Source of the DNA: Chlorobiota bacterium | GTDB lineage: Bacteria; Bacteroidota; Bacteroidia; Bacteroidales; F082 | Reading direction: 5' to 3' | DNA length: 37,254 nt | Assembly (NCBI GenBank): GCA_013151215.1 | Contig: JAADIS010000099.1 | Span: 1 to 37,254 of the forward strand | In this document: positions 1 to 12,700 of the stretch, piece after piece | How positions within the stretch are numbered: position 1 is the first letter of the stretch | How the letters are laid out: every line of letters starts with the position of its first letter | The notes under the pieces: model-generated | Databases searched by the model: none | Told to the model about the DNA's origin: nothing | The model's input: only the letters and a program-made list of their open reading frames with translations | Made by a program: the position numbers and the translations under genes

Positions 1-228
1 GGATCGTGGATTGAGGTGGAATTGACAGAAGAAGGAAAGGGCGGCAGTGATTTCGAGATAGAGGCAATGGACTTGCTCGGCAGGATTACCGAAAGTGAAA
101 CAATACCAAGACCGCTTGGGAAGATACATTGCCGTTTTGACACAAGCAACTGGAATAGAGGTGTTTACCTAATCAGGCTTAAGAAGAACGGCGTTCTTTT
201 AGGGGTAAGGAAAGTAATTTTGAACTAG
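1..228 (+). CDS. C-terminal fragment of a T9SS cargo protein (type A sorting domain)
   Basis: The frame is open from the first base of the window and ends at a TAG at 226-228, so only the last 75 residues of a longer protein are visible. The end has the usual layout of a type A T9SS sorting domain: a 'DLLGR' turn, a 'RGVYLIRLKKNG' strand pair and a terminal 'RKVILN'. In this family the C-terminal domain directs the protein across the outer membrane by the Por/Spr machinery and is then removed or used for surface anchoring. The passenger domain lies outside the window, so its function cannot be told. A GTG at base 16 is in frame but is almost certainly not the true start. The gene converges on the PorP/SprF gene. 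Confidence 0.8.
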   Translation, partial: GSWIEVELTEEGKGGSDFEIEAMDLLGRITESETIPRPLGKIHCRFDTSNWNRGVYLIRLKKNGVLLGVRKVILN

Positions 229-255
229 TTGCGCCCATCATACATCAAGATTGTC

Positions 256-342
256 TTAATCCATAAACCTGGGCGAGTTCAAACTCTTCGATTTTCTTGC
301 AAACCTGCCGATGAGGATAATCTCATGAGTTCCAGTTGTAAT
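256..342 (-). other. Out-of-frame continuation of the PorP/SprF gene
   Basis: Read on the minus strand one base out of the upstream gene's frame, this stretch encodes 'GITTGTHEIILIGRF' followed by a basic, serine-rich tail and a TAA at 258-256. The 'GTHEI(I/M)L' pattern is the usual last strand of PorP/SprF barrels, so the true gene probably spans 256-1162. It also fills most of what would otherwise be an empty gap before the neighbouring convergent gene. Confidence 0.7.
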
Positions 343-1162
343 TCCTGAACTTGCCGGCACCAAGATCATAGGCATAATTCAATTCGAAAACATTGCTCAG
401 TCTTACTCCTGCCCTGATAACAAAAGATGTTGAAAGGCGATATAAAAATCCTGTACTGAAAATGTCTTTAAACTGCATATCGGCTGATACATCAATCATG
501 TCGAGAGTACCGTTGCGGTGATATGCCAAACCTGGAATGAATTTTATGTTGCCTCCTGCTTCAACCGTATATTTTGCATAAATGTGGTTTTGAATAGGGA
601 TCTTAAAAATAGTGGCTTTCTTGTTGTTTACAGTAATGTGATTACTTGAAATCCCTACTGTCAGTCCGTTATAATTGTATTCAAAGCCAAAATCGAAATC
701 GGCATAGGCCTGTCTTTCGTCAGACAGGGGGATGTTTTGCTGGTCTTCTTCAAAACGAAGCTTCGAGAAATCGAGCTTGCGGAAATATATACCGGCAGCC
801 AGGCCGAAATTCAGCTGATGGCCTCCGTTTAAATAGAGCTTATAGGAATATCCCAACTTAATGTTTTGAGTAAGCTCGGCTCCGACATCCTGATTGTTGA
901 TATTTAACGAAATACCCATATTTGCCTTGTCGAAGAAGGTTGAGGCATGAAGCCATTGCATATTTGGGGCGTCCTCCCAGCCTATCCATTGCTGACGCAT
1001 TCCCATATAGGCGTTCATCGAGCTATTGTTTTCGATGGCAGCAGGGTTGAAAGCAACAGCATTGATGTTATAATTGCTAAACAACAAATCCGATTGCCCC
1101 GAAGCAGCCGTGCCAAGCAACAGCGCAAATAGAATGACGATATGTGTTTTTGGGATTCTCAA
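323..1162 (-). CDS. PorP/SprF family T9SS outer-membrane protein, probably frameshifted at its C-terminus
   Basis: The 279-residue product has a signal peptide (cut near 'ASGQ', residue 22) followed by the family's opening pattern 'SNYNINAVAFNPAA', then a beta-barrel rich in alternating hydrophobic strands. PorP/SprF proteins sit in the outer membrane and help export partner proteins with type B sorting domains; SprF serves SprB in Flavobacterium johnsoniae. Here the gene lies last in a minus-strand set after a giant type B cargo gene and an OmpA/PorE-like gene, 70 bases from the latter. The annotated end 'FRNYNWNS' is abnormal: the expected family tail (G-T-H-E-I-I-L) appears directly afterwards in another frame, ending at 256, so one extra base (or two missing) near 335-350 is likely. 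It is either a real mutation or a sequencing error. The family call is firm; whether the protein works is open. Confidence 0.85.
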   Translation of the reverse strand: MRIPKTHIVILFALLLGTAASGQSDLLFSNYNINAVAFNPAAIENNSSMNAYMGMRQQWIGWEDAPNMQWLHASTFFDKANMGISLNINNQDVGAELTQNIKLGYSYKLYLNGGHQLNFGLAAGIYFRKLDFSKLRFEEDQQNIPLSDERQAYADFDFGFEYNYNGLTVGISSNHITVNNKKATIFKIPIQNHIYAKYTVEAGGNIKFIPGLAYHRNGTLDMIDVSADMQFKDIFSTGFLYRLSTSFVIRAGVRLSNVFELNYAYDLGAGKFRNYNWNS

Positions 1163-1232
1163 ATTATCCTATAATTTTTCTTCATCGTTTTTAAACTTTG
1201 TTTCTTTTCCTCCAAAAAGTCTCGCTCAAGGT

Positions 1233-3755
1233 TCATAAGCCCTCCCTTTTTACTGCTTCCGAAACGGGAATTTTATTGCCTTTATAATATGCTGTGATAA
1301 AACAGTCGTTATACCCTATATTTTTCAGTTTTTGTTGAAGTATCCTTGCCCCCGATAGGCTCAATGCGTTCCCAACTTCATATTTAAACAAGCCGTCCTT
1401 ATTGTTTTCATAAATGAGAACCTTAAATATATTCTCATAAACATTAGTAAATGAGTTAGATAAGTCCTTTTGTGCCGAGCTGCTGCTGATTTGTACCCGA
1501 TAAATTAAATCCGGCTCAATAAGGTCGTTGTTTGTATCAAGGGAGGTTTCGTCCTCTGCGGTATCGGCGGTTTCACCAGTCTTGCTTCCCAGGATCTCCA
1601 GAACTTTAAAAGTGGTTCTCCTATTGGCTTGATGCTCCTCGTCGGTTTGGGCATTTTTAATCAGCAACCGACTCTCACCATAGCCTTTAGCAATCAAACG
1701 GCTCCTGTTTATTCCCTTCATCACCAAATAATCGACAACAGATTGCGCACGTGCTGCGGAGAGTTTCAGATTATAGGCATCGCTACCTATTTCATCGGTA
1801 TGGGCACTAATTTGAACAACAACTGCCGGGGTCTCTATAAGCATGCTGGCAAGCTTGTCAAGCTCTATCTTGGAAGTTTCCCGAAGCTTCGATTTATTGA
1901 AATCGTAATAAATATTGCTCAAGACAATTTCGCTCTTTATCTGTATCCTCATTAGCTCAAAATCCATGTCATAGCCGTTCTCTTTCCGGAACACCTTAGC
2001 GATATCCACCTTAGGTAGGTTGCAAACCCTTGATTCAGAGAAGTATCCATCCCTGGAAGTCCTTATTGTGTAAATCGTGTTCGGTTTTAGCCCGTCAAAG
2101 CTATAAATACCGCCCGTATCCGAAAAAGTCCAGTTGGAGAAGCCTGCCTTATTGTATATCTCAACTTTTACACCACCCATGGGTTCCGATGTTTCCTTAT
2201 TTGTTATAAAGCCTTTTATGGCGCATGGATACTGCGTTCTCGAAAGGTGGAAATCTATTGTCTTTTGTGGCGGCGGAGAAAAGAGGATATCTTTATCTCT
2301 GGTATCAACTGATTTATAATCAGTAAAATAACCATCTTTGGATGCGCTAATGCGATAGTTGTCGAAGGCGTTGATATATAAAATATACTCACCATTCCCG
2401 TTGGTTTTAATACTATCCGTAATCCCGTCCATGTCCATAAAGATGATGCTGGCATTTGCTATGGGCATATCATCCAGTTCGTGCAATACTTTTCCTTCGA
2501 TAACGATTTTTATGGGAAAACCTTTAAAACTATAGATGTCATCAGATGTCTCAAGGTTCCTATCGGAACAAAACCAACCTTTCTTTCCGCTTTTGTCGAG
2601 CAAAACGGCATAATCATCGGCTGCTGAGTTTATGGGATAACCAAGGTTGGACGATCGTTTGTATTTCAAGCCCTCGCGCAAGCTGAAAAAGATATCGTAA
2701 CGTCCCAGGCTTGAGTGCCTGTCGGAGGAGAAGAAAAGTAGCGTGTCGCCATAAATGGATGGAAATGCTTCGTTTCCGGCAGTATTTACACCTGTGCCCA
2801 AATTTATGGGAATACCCCAGCTGCCATCGTTCTTACGGCTGATTTTCCAGATATCCTTGCCTCCCTGTCCATCGCTCATATTCGACGTAAAAAACAACGT
2901 TTGGCCGTCGTTGCTGATAAATGGATGACCGTAATCGAATCCCGGGAGCTGGAAAGGAGCCTTTTCGGGCTTGGTCCATTTTTTATTGAAATGGCTCAGA
3001 TAGATCAGGCATAAGTCTGTTTTTTCGGTGCAGCGCGTCCAATAAGCCGTTTGGTTAATGCTGTCATAGCAGAAAGAACCCTCGTTCTCGTTGGTGTTGA
3101 ATTTCCCGGGCATCTTTCTCAATGGGGACCATTCCTTCTCATTTTCTTTATGAACGGTATAGAAAAGATTCGAGAAACCTTGGCCCGTCCGTCCGTCCAG
3201 CCGGCCTGTCACCCCTTCTTTCCTTGATGACGATACTACGAATTTATCCCCGAAATATGCTATGCCATATTCGCTGTATTTTGTGTTCAATGCTTCTATA
3301 TTCTTTGTAATGCCAAGGGTATCAATATATTTCTGTTTGCTTATTAGTTTAATGCCCGCAATTTTCCGATTAATAAGAAGAGAATCTTTTCCGTCAGCTT
3401 TTACTTTTTGCAATAACGAAAGCGCTTCTGCATACCGCCCCTCGATTGCAAGGGCCTCGCTATAATAAATGACCAGCTCGGCATTGGAGGAAGCATCCCC
3501 GGCGGCATCCTCAAACCATTCCAGAGCCGATTTATAGTCGTTCATATTGTAGTAGGAAAGCGCTATCCGATAGGCGATATGTTTCTGCTCCTTAAAGTTG
3601 TCAGATTTGCGAAGTGCTTTTTTATAGAGCTTTGCTGCATGTACGTAATCGCGTTTCGAGAAATACTCCTTAGCGGACAGCAATGCCTTGTCCTGGGCAA
3701 AAAGACTTGATGCCAGTACAAAAAACATTGATATCGTTAAATAGATCCTTCTCAT
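1233..3755 (-). CDS. PorE-like OmpA family protein (TPR, beta-propeller, two CarboxypepD-like domains, OmpA, SPOR-like)
   Basis: This 840-residue protein has a signal peptide (about 1-20), TPR-like helices (about 25-135), WD40/PD40-type propeller repeats (about 160-405; for example 'ISNDGQTLFFTSNMSDGQGG'), two carboxypeptidase regulatory-like folds (about 415-490 and 505-580), an OmpA peptidoglycan-binding domain (about 605-715, with 'HTDEIGSDAYN', 'LSAARAQSVVDYL' and 'NRR') and a SPOR-like end beginning 'YRVQISSSS'. The order TPR-propeller-CRD-OmpA is that of PorE, the T9SS component of Porphyromonas gingivalis thought to link the secretion complex to peptidoglycan. No lipobox cysteine is seen, so it is probably periplasmic and soluble. 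It starts one base after the giant gene's stop, which implies a shared transcript. It may be a locus-specific paralogue rather than the core PorE. Confidence 0.85.
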   Translation of the reverse strand: MRRIYLTISMFFVLASSLFAQDKALLSAKEYFSKRDYVHAAKLYKKALRKSDNFKEQKHIAYRIALSYYNMNDYKSALEWFEDAAGDASSNAELVIYYSEALAIEGRYAEALSLLQKVKADGKDSLLINRKIAGIKLISKQKYIDTLGITKNIEALNTKYSEYGIAYFGDKFVVSSSRKEGVTGRLDGRTGQGFSNLFYTVHKENEKEWSPLRKMPGKFNTNENEGSFCYDSINQTAYWTRCTEKTDLCLIYLSHFNKKWTKPEKAPFQLPGFDYGHPFISNDGQTLFFTSNMSDGQGGKDIWKISRKNDGSWGIPINLGTGVNTAGNEAFPSIYGDTLLFFSSDRHSSLGRYDIFFSLREGLKYKRSSNLGYPINSAADDYAVLLDKSGKKGWFCSDRNLETSDDIYSFKGFPIKIVIEGKVLHELDDMPIANASIIFMDMDGITDSIKTNGNGEYILYINAFDNYRISASKDGYFTDYKSVDTRDKDILFSPPPQKTIDFHLSRTQYPCAIKGFITNKETSEPMGGVKVEIYNKAGFSNWTFSDTGGIYSFDGLKPNTIYTIRTSRDGYFSESRVCNLPKVDIAKVFRKENGYDMDFELMRIQIKSEIVLSNIYYDFNKSKLRETSKIELDKLASMLIETPAVVVQISAHTDEIGSDAYNLKLSAARAQSVVDYLVMKGINRSRLIAKGYGESRLLIKNAQTDEEHQANRRTTFKVLEILGSKTGETADTAEDETSLDTNNDLIEPDLIYRVQISSSSAQKDLSNSFTNVYENIFKVLIYENNKDGLFKYEVGNALSLSGARILQQKLKNIGYNDCFITAYYKGNKIPVSEAVKREGL

Positions 3756-3756
3756 T

Positions 3757-6700
3757 TTAATATATTACAACAGTTACGCTTCCTTTTTTCGTGTTTACGA
3801 TCCCGCCCTCGGTATTATGAATAAACATTAGGTAATAATAGGTTCCCGGATTTACTAATTTCCCTTTATAGTAACCGTCCCAACCTTCTGTGCCACCATA
3901 TATTTCTTTCCCCCAGCGGCTGAATACCTTTATGTCGCGTCCGACCAGGAACTTGTCGTTTTTGCCATCACCATCGGGTGAAAAAGCATTTGGTATATCG
4001 GCTATTTCCAAATATATGGAAGCCATATCGCCACAGCCATAAGCATTGGTCGCAATTACTGTTATGGTGTCGGCCGATAACGATAGGTCGGCATACATCA
4101 TTATATTTGACCCGCCCGATTGAATTAAGTCTCCCCCGTGGTAAAAATCGTAGTTCTGATAACCAGCGGGGTTACATATAATCGAGAAAGACAAAAGGTC
4201 GTTTTCAAGATAAATGTCAGGTTTTTCATTTACATTTACTCTAATGCTGTCAACCGAGCTGCAACCGTTATTGTTAGAGGCAATAACATTATAAGTAGTA
4301 CTCATTTCTGGTGCGATTTTTATTGCCTGGTTTTCGCTGGGTGGGATAGTATTCCAAAGATAATTTATTCCTCCAGAGGCATTCAATACCGTTGAGTCAC
4401 CTTGGCAGATTTCATTGTTCCCGTTGATGCTGATGTTGGGGCTTTCGTTGACTACCAAGGGGATAACGCCATTCATATTCTCTAAACATCCTGTTAATGA
4501 GTTTGTTGCGCTAACCGTAAACAATCCGTTTCCCTGAAGGCCAATAAAGCTTATCGGCAAACCTGTTCCTGATCTTATGTTCCCGGTGCTTATGGCATCG
4601 CGGTAAAGCTCGTAGTCCACGTTTTTTTGCGATGATTCCAGGAGAAGTCCCAATGTAGGGTCGTTGTCGCAATAGATGCCACCTCCGTAAAGCTGATATT
4701 TAATCGGCTTTTGGTATTTCTCTATTTGAACCGAGTTTTGCATAAGCGAAACACAGCCGTTTTGGGCTTTGGCCCTGACGGAATAATTGCCCTCGGTGAT
4801 CATTTTGCCGAAATCAAGCTTGGAGCCGTTGCCCGCCATTACGATACCGGTTGTCTGTACATTATAAAACAATGAATAGTTGACTCCCGTCGCCGATTGG
4901 TCGAGGTAAAGGTTGACACCTTGTTCTTCAGGGCAATAGCCCCCGCCTCCAGACATGCTGTACGCTGTTGGTATAGGAAGCGTATTTAGTAGTACTGAAT
5001 CTTTTAAAGTCGTTATCCCATCGCTTAGCTGAAGAATATACCAGGTGCTTACCCCGGGATTAACGGTAATTTCGTTCTCCGAAGAAATAAATCCCGACGG
5101 GCTCGATTTCCAATAATAAGAATAATTTCCCGTGCCCCCTGTAGGTATTGCAATTAAACTGCTTTGCCCTCCTGGGCATACCGCCGGCGACTGGCTTAAG
5201 ATCCGGACCGAAAGAGGCAAACTGCCGGTAACAAAAACTATTGCGCTCGATGCCTCGCTCCGGCATCCGCTAATTTGATCGTTAACTGTTAAATTGAATA
5301 AGGTACTTTGGTATAAATCAATAGTTGAAGGGTCCTTATCGTTGGGGTTCAGGAGTTCGGAGGCGGGAGTCCAGTTGTAAGTGTATGAACCTGAGCCGTT
5401 GGACCCGTTTCCGTTCAATGTTGCGTTTCCCCCGGGATTGATGATCTTGTCGGGGCCAGCATCGGCAGTGGCTAGGGGATGCTGTATGACGACAGCAGAC
5501 CCAATCATGGGAGAGCTGCAGTTGGATTCTATTTTATAGCCTTTGGCAGTATAAGTCCCGCTAACTTTAAATTCACCAAAATTAATAGGGTTGCCACCAC
5601 CTATTTTCTCACTGATCAGGAAACTATTGTTTCTGTATAACTGATAGACAGTTTGAGTTTCCGATCCGCTCAAGATAATATCCGGCCCATCCTCGCCCTC
5701 ACAGATCTCACCGCCGCCATCTATCTCAAAGTATTGAGGTTTAGGGTTTACATTTATATATACCGAGTCAATGGCCGAAAGGTCGCCGTCGGTGGTTTTT
5801 ACGATATACCAGATTGAGCTTTCAGGTATTACGCCTGGGTTTGCAACCTCCGATTCAAAACCCTCGGGCGAAGAAGACCAGGCATAAGTATAATTACCGT
5901 CGCCACCACTGGCAAGGGCATTAAGGTTTATAGTTTCTCCTTTGCAAATATGTGTAGATGAAGCATTTGCGTTTACGCTAAGAGGTCCACCAGTAACATA
6001 AACTATCGTTGAGTCGGTATTTGAGATGCATCTGGTTTGAGCATCGCTGACGTTTAATAAAAAAGTATTGCTGCTGCTTAGCTCAAGCGTTGCCGGGTTC
6101 TGCAAGCTATTGTCAACCAATAAGTAATCGGGGGCCCAATTATAAATATACGAGCCTGAGCCACCACTTGCATTTCCGGCAAGTTCAGTGCTCTCGCCGC
6201 TTACTATGCTTTTGTCCGGCCCTGCCATGGCCGACGGAACTTCATTTTTAATCAAATTTACAGTGTTTGCCATATCTGAGGCGCAGCCACTTAAGATATT
6301 CCCTGCTGTTGCGGAATACTCGCCTTCCTGATCCTGAACGCCGAAACTGATGCTTGAATTTGTTCCTATGACACTAATCCCCGTATAACCGGAAGAGTTG
6401 AATAAATTATAGCTTACTCCCGACTCGGAATTGCTCAGAGTAATTTCCTTTCCGTTTTCGTTGGCGCAAAATTCGCCACCACCCAGCAAACTATAAGCAA
6501 TGGGGGCAGGGTTTACGTTTACGGCAACAGAATCGGTGATAATTGAGGTTCCGTCCGAAATACTTATATAATAGATTCTTGATACGGGAGGAATGTCTGT
6601 CGGGTTATATTCATTGGACGAAAATCCTGACGGGACTGATTCCCAGAGATATGTATAGTCGCCGCTACCACCGCTAGCGAGACAGGACAGCTGGACTTCA

Positions 6701-9700
6701 TCGCCCTGGCATATAAGGTTGTTACTAACAGTCGTATGGGAGACAAATGGCCCGCCTGAAACAAAAACAACCATTTCGTCGTTTTCTGCATTGTTGCAGC
6801 CGGTATTTGCGTCAGTAACCGCAAGATTAAAAATCGTTGTAAGGTGCATAGGTTTTGTGAGCGGATTTTGCGAACTGCTGTTTTGCAAGGAATCGGCAGG
6901 GGACCACGAAAAATTATATATGCCGCTGCCGGCACTTGCATTTCCGTTAAGCGTCAGCCGGTTTCCGAATTCAACGGATAAATCCTGGCCTGCGTCCGCA
7001 ACAGGTAGGGGGTTCTGCCTAATATAAACCTCTCCGTTCATGTTTTTAAGACATGCCTGGTTTTTACTGGCAACAACAAAATAATTTCCTTCTTCGGTTA
7101 AATATCCGAAACTGATCGGTTGACCCGAACCGCTAATGGTATTAACCACATAGTCAGGTGATTGAAATAGGGTATAGTCTGTCCCCCCCTCTGAGCCCAC
7201 AAGGCCTGCCTCAATTCCCGCCAGCCCGTAGCAGTATTCGCCACCTCCGTAAAGGTCGAAGCTCAAGGGCAGGGTATTTACAATTATCTCAATGCTGTCG
7301 TAAGCATATTGAACACCATCGAACACTTCGAGGATATACATTGTGTTTTGATCCGGATTTGTTTTGGGATTGGTGATATTCGAATAAAATCCTTCAGGGG
7401 AAGAAGTCCATTTATACATGAAGTTACCTGTCCCGCCGCTTGCTAAAGCTAATAAGCTTATTTCTTCACCTTCGCAAATGGAAGTATTGCCTGATTCGGC
7501 TTTAGCCGATAGATCTCCTCCTTTTATATAAACTATAACACTGTCAGCAATGGCCGGGCACATAGTTTGAAGGTCGTTTACATTTAAAACAAATAGATTC
7601 GAGTTGTCCAGTATAATGGTTTGAGTATTCTGGTTATCAGGATATTGCACCATATTGGCAGGTGTCCAGGAATATGTATAGCTTCCGCTGCCCGAGCTCG
7701 CAGTTCCTTGTAATACGGCATTTGTCCCCGCAAAAATAATCTGGTCGGGGCCGGCGTCGGCAATGGGTGCATCAAAAATATTTACGCTTATGGTCCCCGC
7801 CATATTATTAACACATGAAGTTTGTGTGTTCGTGGCAACAACGCTATAATAACCTTCTTCCGTACGGAAACCAAAGTTCAAGGCAAAACCGTTGCCCTGT
7901 TTTACTATTCCGGTCGGGATTTCATTTAACAGGAGCTCGTAGCCCGTATTCACTTGCGACGCGCTCAAACTAATTTCATTGGGGAAATCACCGGGGCAAT
8001 AGTTTCCTCCACCGCTTAAGGTGAAGGCCGTAGGCAGTTCGTTCGTAAGTATTTGTATCGACTTGCTGATTACATCAGTACCGTCGCTAAGGCTAAGAGT
8101 GTAAGTTGTGGTTTGATCCTGATTTAAAGCCGGATCATAAACTGTTGATGTAAATCCTTCCGGATCAGCGGTCCATACAAAAGAATAATTACCGCTACCG
8201 CCGGTGGCAAGCCCGAACAGCTGAAATCCCTCACCCGGGCAAACCGATGATTTGCTGCTTAAGATATCAAGCTTCAATTCCCCACCTGAAACAAAGACCA
8301 CTTCGTTGTCATCCTGAATGCCAGCACAGCCTGTTTGGGCGTCGCTTATTTGCAGATTAAAGATATTAGTCTGGTGCAATGCTTGTGTTAACGGATTCCT
8401 TGTTTGTGCAAGAATCAATGAATCAGCGGGTTGCCAAAAGTAATTATAATAACCGCTACCTCCGTTTCCTCCTCCCTCAAGACTGATCTGCCCTCCGAAG
8501 CTTATGCTTTTATCAGGTCCTGCCGCGGCAATGGGCAATTGTAGGCTGCTTATGCTAAGTTGTCCCGACATATTTTGGGAACATCCTGAATTACTAAGGG
8601 AAGAAACGGAATAATTTCCCTCAGTACTTTGCATACCAAAGTTTAGTTGGAGTCCGGTTCCGCTTAAAGTGCTTTTAAGCTCGCTATTGTTCCTGTAAAG
8701 CGAATATTCGACCCCGCTTTGCGAGCCGGCAAGTTTTATTTCCTTTCCATTTTCTCCGGCACAATAATCACCGCCGCCTATAATATTGTATATCTGTGGC
8801 TTAGGGCTTACATCTATCGAGAGTGTATCAAAATAATGCTGAACTCCGTCATAAACATCTAAATAATAAGTAGTGCTTTGGTTTGGTTTAACAACAGGGT
8901 TTTGCTGGTTGGAAACAAAAGAAACAGGGCTTGATGTCCACGAATACGAATAATTTCCTGTGCCACCGCTGGCGATGGCGTTAAGCACGGCACTGTCAGA
9001 AACACAAATCTTGCCCGACGAAGTGCCTGCGCTTGCAAATAAATCACCTCCGGCAACGAACACTATGGTTTTCGCCAGCTTAGATTTGCACATGCTTTGC
9101 AAATCGGTTACGGCTATACCAAACTCTGTGGTTAAGCTTAAACTCTCACTTAAAGTAGATTGATTCTGAGGGTTTTGGCATAAATATGATGGACTCCATA
9201 GAAACGAATAATTACCAGAGCCACCTTCTGCCAAAACATTAAGGGCCGCTTTTTCGCCAGAATAAACCGTCTGGTCAGGGTTTGCCGCAACCAAAGGATT
9301 CTCGTTGAACGTTAAAGTAACGGTGTTCTTCATTTCGGCGGAACAGCCGCTATAGTCATTTGTTGCTACAACTTTATAGGTGCCACCTTTATTATTTTGG
9401 CCAAAATTCAGGACGCTCCCGGTACCGTTTAGCAAGTTGTTGGTTGTTAGGTCATTGGAGAATAATTCGTATGAAACGCCAATCTCCGACGATGAAAGTT
9501 TTATGTCATCTGCTTTTTCGCCTTCGCAATATTCACCATCTCCTCCAAGATTGAATTTTGTTGGTGCGGCATTTAACTTAATATGTATCTGTGCGCTCAA
9601 GCTTTCCACCCCATCGTTTAGGGTTACATAGTAAACCATGTCGGCTGTTTGGCTGGCGACAGGATTGTATTGGTTTGAATAGAAGCCTTGCGGAACTGAG

Positions 9701-12700
9701 GTCCAGGTATATGTATAATTGCCACTTCCGCCGGATGCAAGGGCGAAGAGCTGAAATTCCTCATCGGCACAAACCGATTGTTTTGAACTGGCAATTTCCA
9801 GGCTCAAAGGGCCACCTTCAACAAAAACGATTACTTCGTCGCCTTGGCCCCCGGCACATAATGTTTGAGCATCGCTAAGCTGCAGTTTAAACAGGGTGGT
9901 CTTCTTCAGGCTTTTCGTCAATGCATCTTTTGAACTTGCGTTAAGCAATGAATCGGCAGGTGACCAAAGGAAGTTATATTCCCCGCTTCCCCCGCTGCCA
10001 TTGCCATTTAAAACCGTGGATGAGTTGAAATTAATATTTTTGTCCTCGCCTGCATTTGCCTTGGGAGGCAGGTTTTTGTGTATGCTGGCCGACGAGCTCA
10101 TTTGCCTTTTGCATGAATTCTGATTGGTTGCCACTGCATAATAAGTTCCGTCAGCGGTAAATTTCCCGAAGCTGATGGTCGATCCGCTTCCTATAACCGA
10201 GGTTTTCGGCGAGTTGTCGCCATCCCTGAACAAATCGTAAGAAACTCCTGATTGCGAGCTGCTTAAACCAATAATTCTGCCGTCCTCACCTTGGCAATAG
10301 TCGCCGCCGCCAGTAATGTTAAATACTAAAGGGTTGTTGGCAATCACTATTTCGAGCGTGTCGAAGGCCTGTGAAACCCCGTCGAAAACGCTAAGGTAAA
10401 AAGTAGTGCTAACATCCGGTTGAACCGTGATGTATTGTTCGTTGCTATAAATTCCCTGTGGGGAGGAAGTCCAGTTATATGTATAATTGCCTGTACCCCC
10501 TCCGGCGGTTGCCACAACTTTTGTCGTTTGCCCGGGGCATAGTGTAGCATTTCCGGCACTGGCATAAACATAGAGGTTTCCACCCGATGTGAATATGTTA
10601 ACACTGTCAACATTGCTTGCACAGCCTGTTTGAGCATCGGTAAGCCTGACGGAGAATATGGTCGGCTGATAAATATTTTTCGTTATAGTGTTTTGATTGT
10701 TAGGAGATTGCACTAGTTCAGATGGCTGCCACAAATAATTATAGTTTCCGCTTCCGCTCGATGTTTCCGCTATAAGGGATGTTGTGGTCCCTTTCACTAT
10801 CGTCTTATCCAATCCCGCGTCAACAATGGGTCGGGGATTTTGAAGAACGTTCACGCTGCCGTTCATGCCCGAAGCACATGATGTATATGAATTCATTGCC
10901 ATTACGGTATATTCGCCGGTTTGGCTTTGTTGCCCAAAGTTCAAGCCTTGTCCGTTGCCCTCAAGAATGTAGCTTGTCGGGTTGCCGTTTAGCAATAAAC
11001 TGTAGGAAGTTTGAAGTTCGGAGGCCTGTAAGTAAATTTCGGGAGCCGTGTTGCCCTCGCAATAACTTCCGCCTCCCAAAATATTAATCGACAGCGGCTT
11101 AGGGTTGACAGTGAGGTAAATGGAATCGCTTATGGTTTGAATTCCGTCAGTGGCGATAATCTTGAACCATGTCGGGGTAATTGGGTTGACTATGGGATTA
11201 AAAACGGAGGAGCTGAAGCCTGCCGGATTTGACTGCCATACATAGGTAAAGCTACCCGAACCGCCGCTTACTAGGGCAAACAGCTGAACGTCCTCACCGG
11301 CACAAACCGGAAATCCGGAAGTTAATACCTGTAAGCTCAGCTCGCCTCCGGCAACAAAGGCAATAACATTATCCTCAGCACTTTCGCAATTATTGTCGTC
11401 GGTAACTTTTAAATGAAAAACGTTGGTTGAATACAAGGTCTTGGTCGATGGCAGGGCGACATTAGGGTTCAAAAGCGAGTCGGCCGGAGTCCATGAATAA
11501 ACATAAGAGCCTGAGCCGCCGCTTGCCGAGCCAGTGAAAGACGCATTTTCGCCGCTCAGTATATAATCGTTTGGGCCTGCCTCGGCAATTGGCAATTCGT
11601 TTTCGATTATACTGACAATACCGCTTTGCTCAATAGTACATCCGGTATTGTTGTTCACGGCTCTTGCCGTATAGTTTCCGGGGATATCAAAATGTCCAAA
11701 GCTCAAAGCCTGTCCTGTCCCGAATTTGTCGGAAACCTGATTGCCATTGTCGTATAGATAGTAAGTGGTTTCCGTAGCCGAATTATTGAGCTTTACTTCA
11801 GGGCCGCTTGAGCTTGTGCAGAAGCTTCCGCCCCCCTGTAAAGTAAATGCAGTTGGCAAAGGTTTTATGAAAATAGAGACCGAATCGTAAACCGTTGTTT
11901 GCCCATCGAAGACCTCGAGATTGTATATTGTTGATTCAGACGGTGTTATATTTGGGTTCTGTATGGTTGAAGAGAAGCCCGGCGGGGAAGATGTCCATAA
12001 ATAGCTATAATTCCCGGTGCCACCTGCGGGCAGTGCCATTAACTGTATGCTTCCCCCCACGCAAATATTGTTTTTATCGGAATATGTTTGGATGCTCAAA
12101 GGGCCGCTGTTTACGTAAACAACGCTTGTGTCGGCCAGGCTAAAACAATTGGTTTGGATATCGTAAACCTTAAACGAGAACAGTGACGAGCTGTAAAGCC
12201 CGATAGTTTGTGTAGAAGCACTTGCGGGAGTTATGCATTTGGCGGCAGGCAGCCATTCAAAATTAAAATTCCCCGAGCCGTTGGTGGCAGATCCGTTCAG
12301 CTGCACGGTATTTCCTTCGGTGATAAATTTATCCTCCCCGGCATCGGCAATAGGTATTTGATTTACGATTATTTGCGCGCTACTGCTCATTTGCAGGCTG
12401 CAGGATGTTAAAGGGTTGGTTGCCACAACGGTATAAAACCCACCCGATGTGTGATAACCGAAACTTAAAGTAAAACCGGTACCAATAACTGTGGTTCCGG
12501 TGGGATTGCCATTTCTAAACAATTGATATTCTATTCCGGCCTCGGAGCTCAATAAAAAAATATCTGCTCCTTCCTCCCCTTCGCAGAGGCTCCCGCCACC
12601 TTGCACGGGAAAATCAAGAGGCAAAGGGTTCGACAGGACGCTGACGCTGGAAGCCATTGATACCGTACAGCCGGTGAACTGGTTATAAGCGGTTGCCGTA

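Noticed and set aside
6564-6941. 125-codon minus-strand frame, and other long frames on both strands inside the giant gene
   Set aside because: They are shadow frames caused by the repeat composition; only the main frame has signal peptide, conserved modules and sorting domain.
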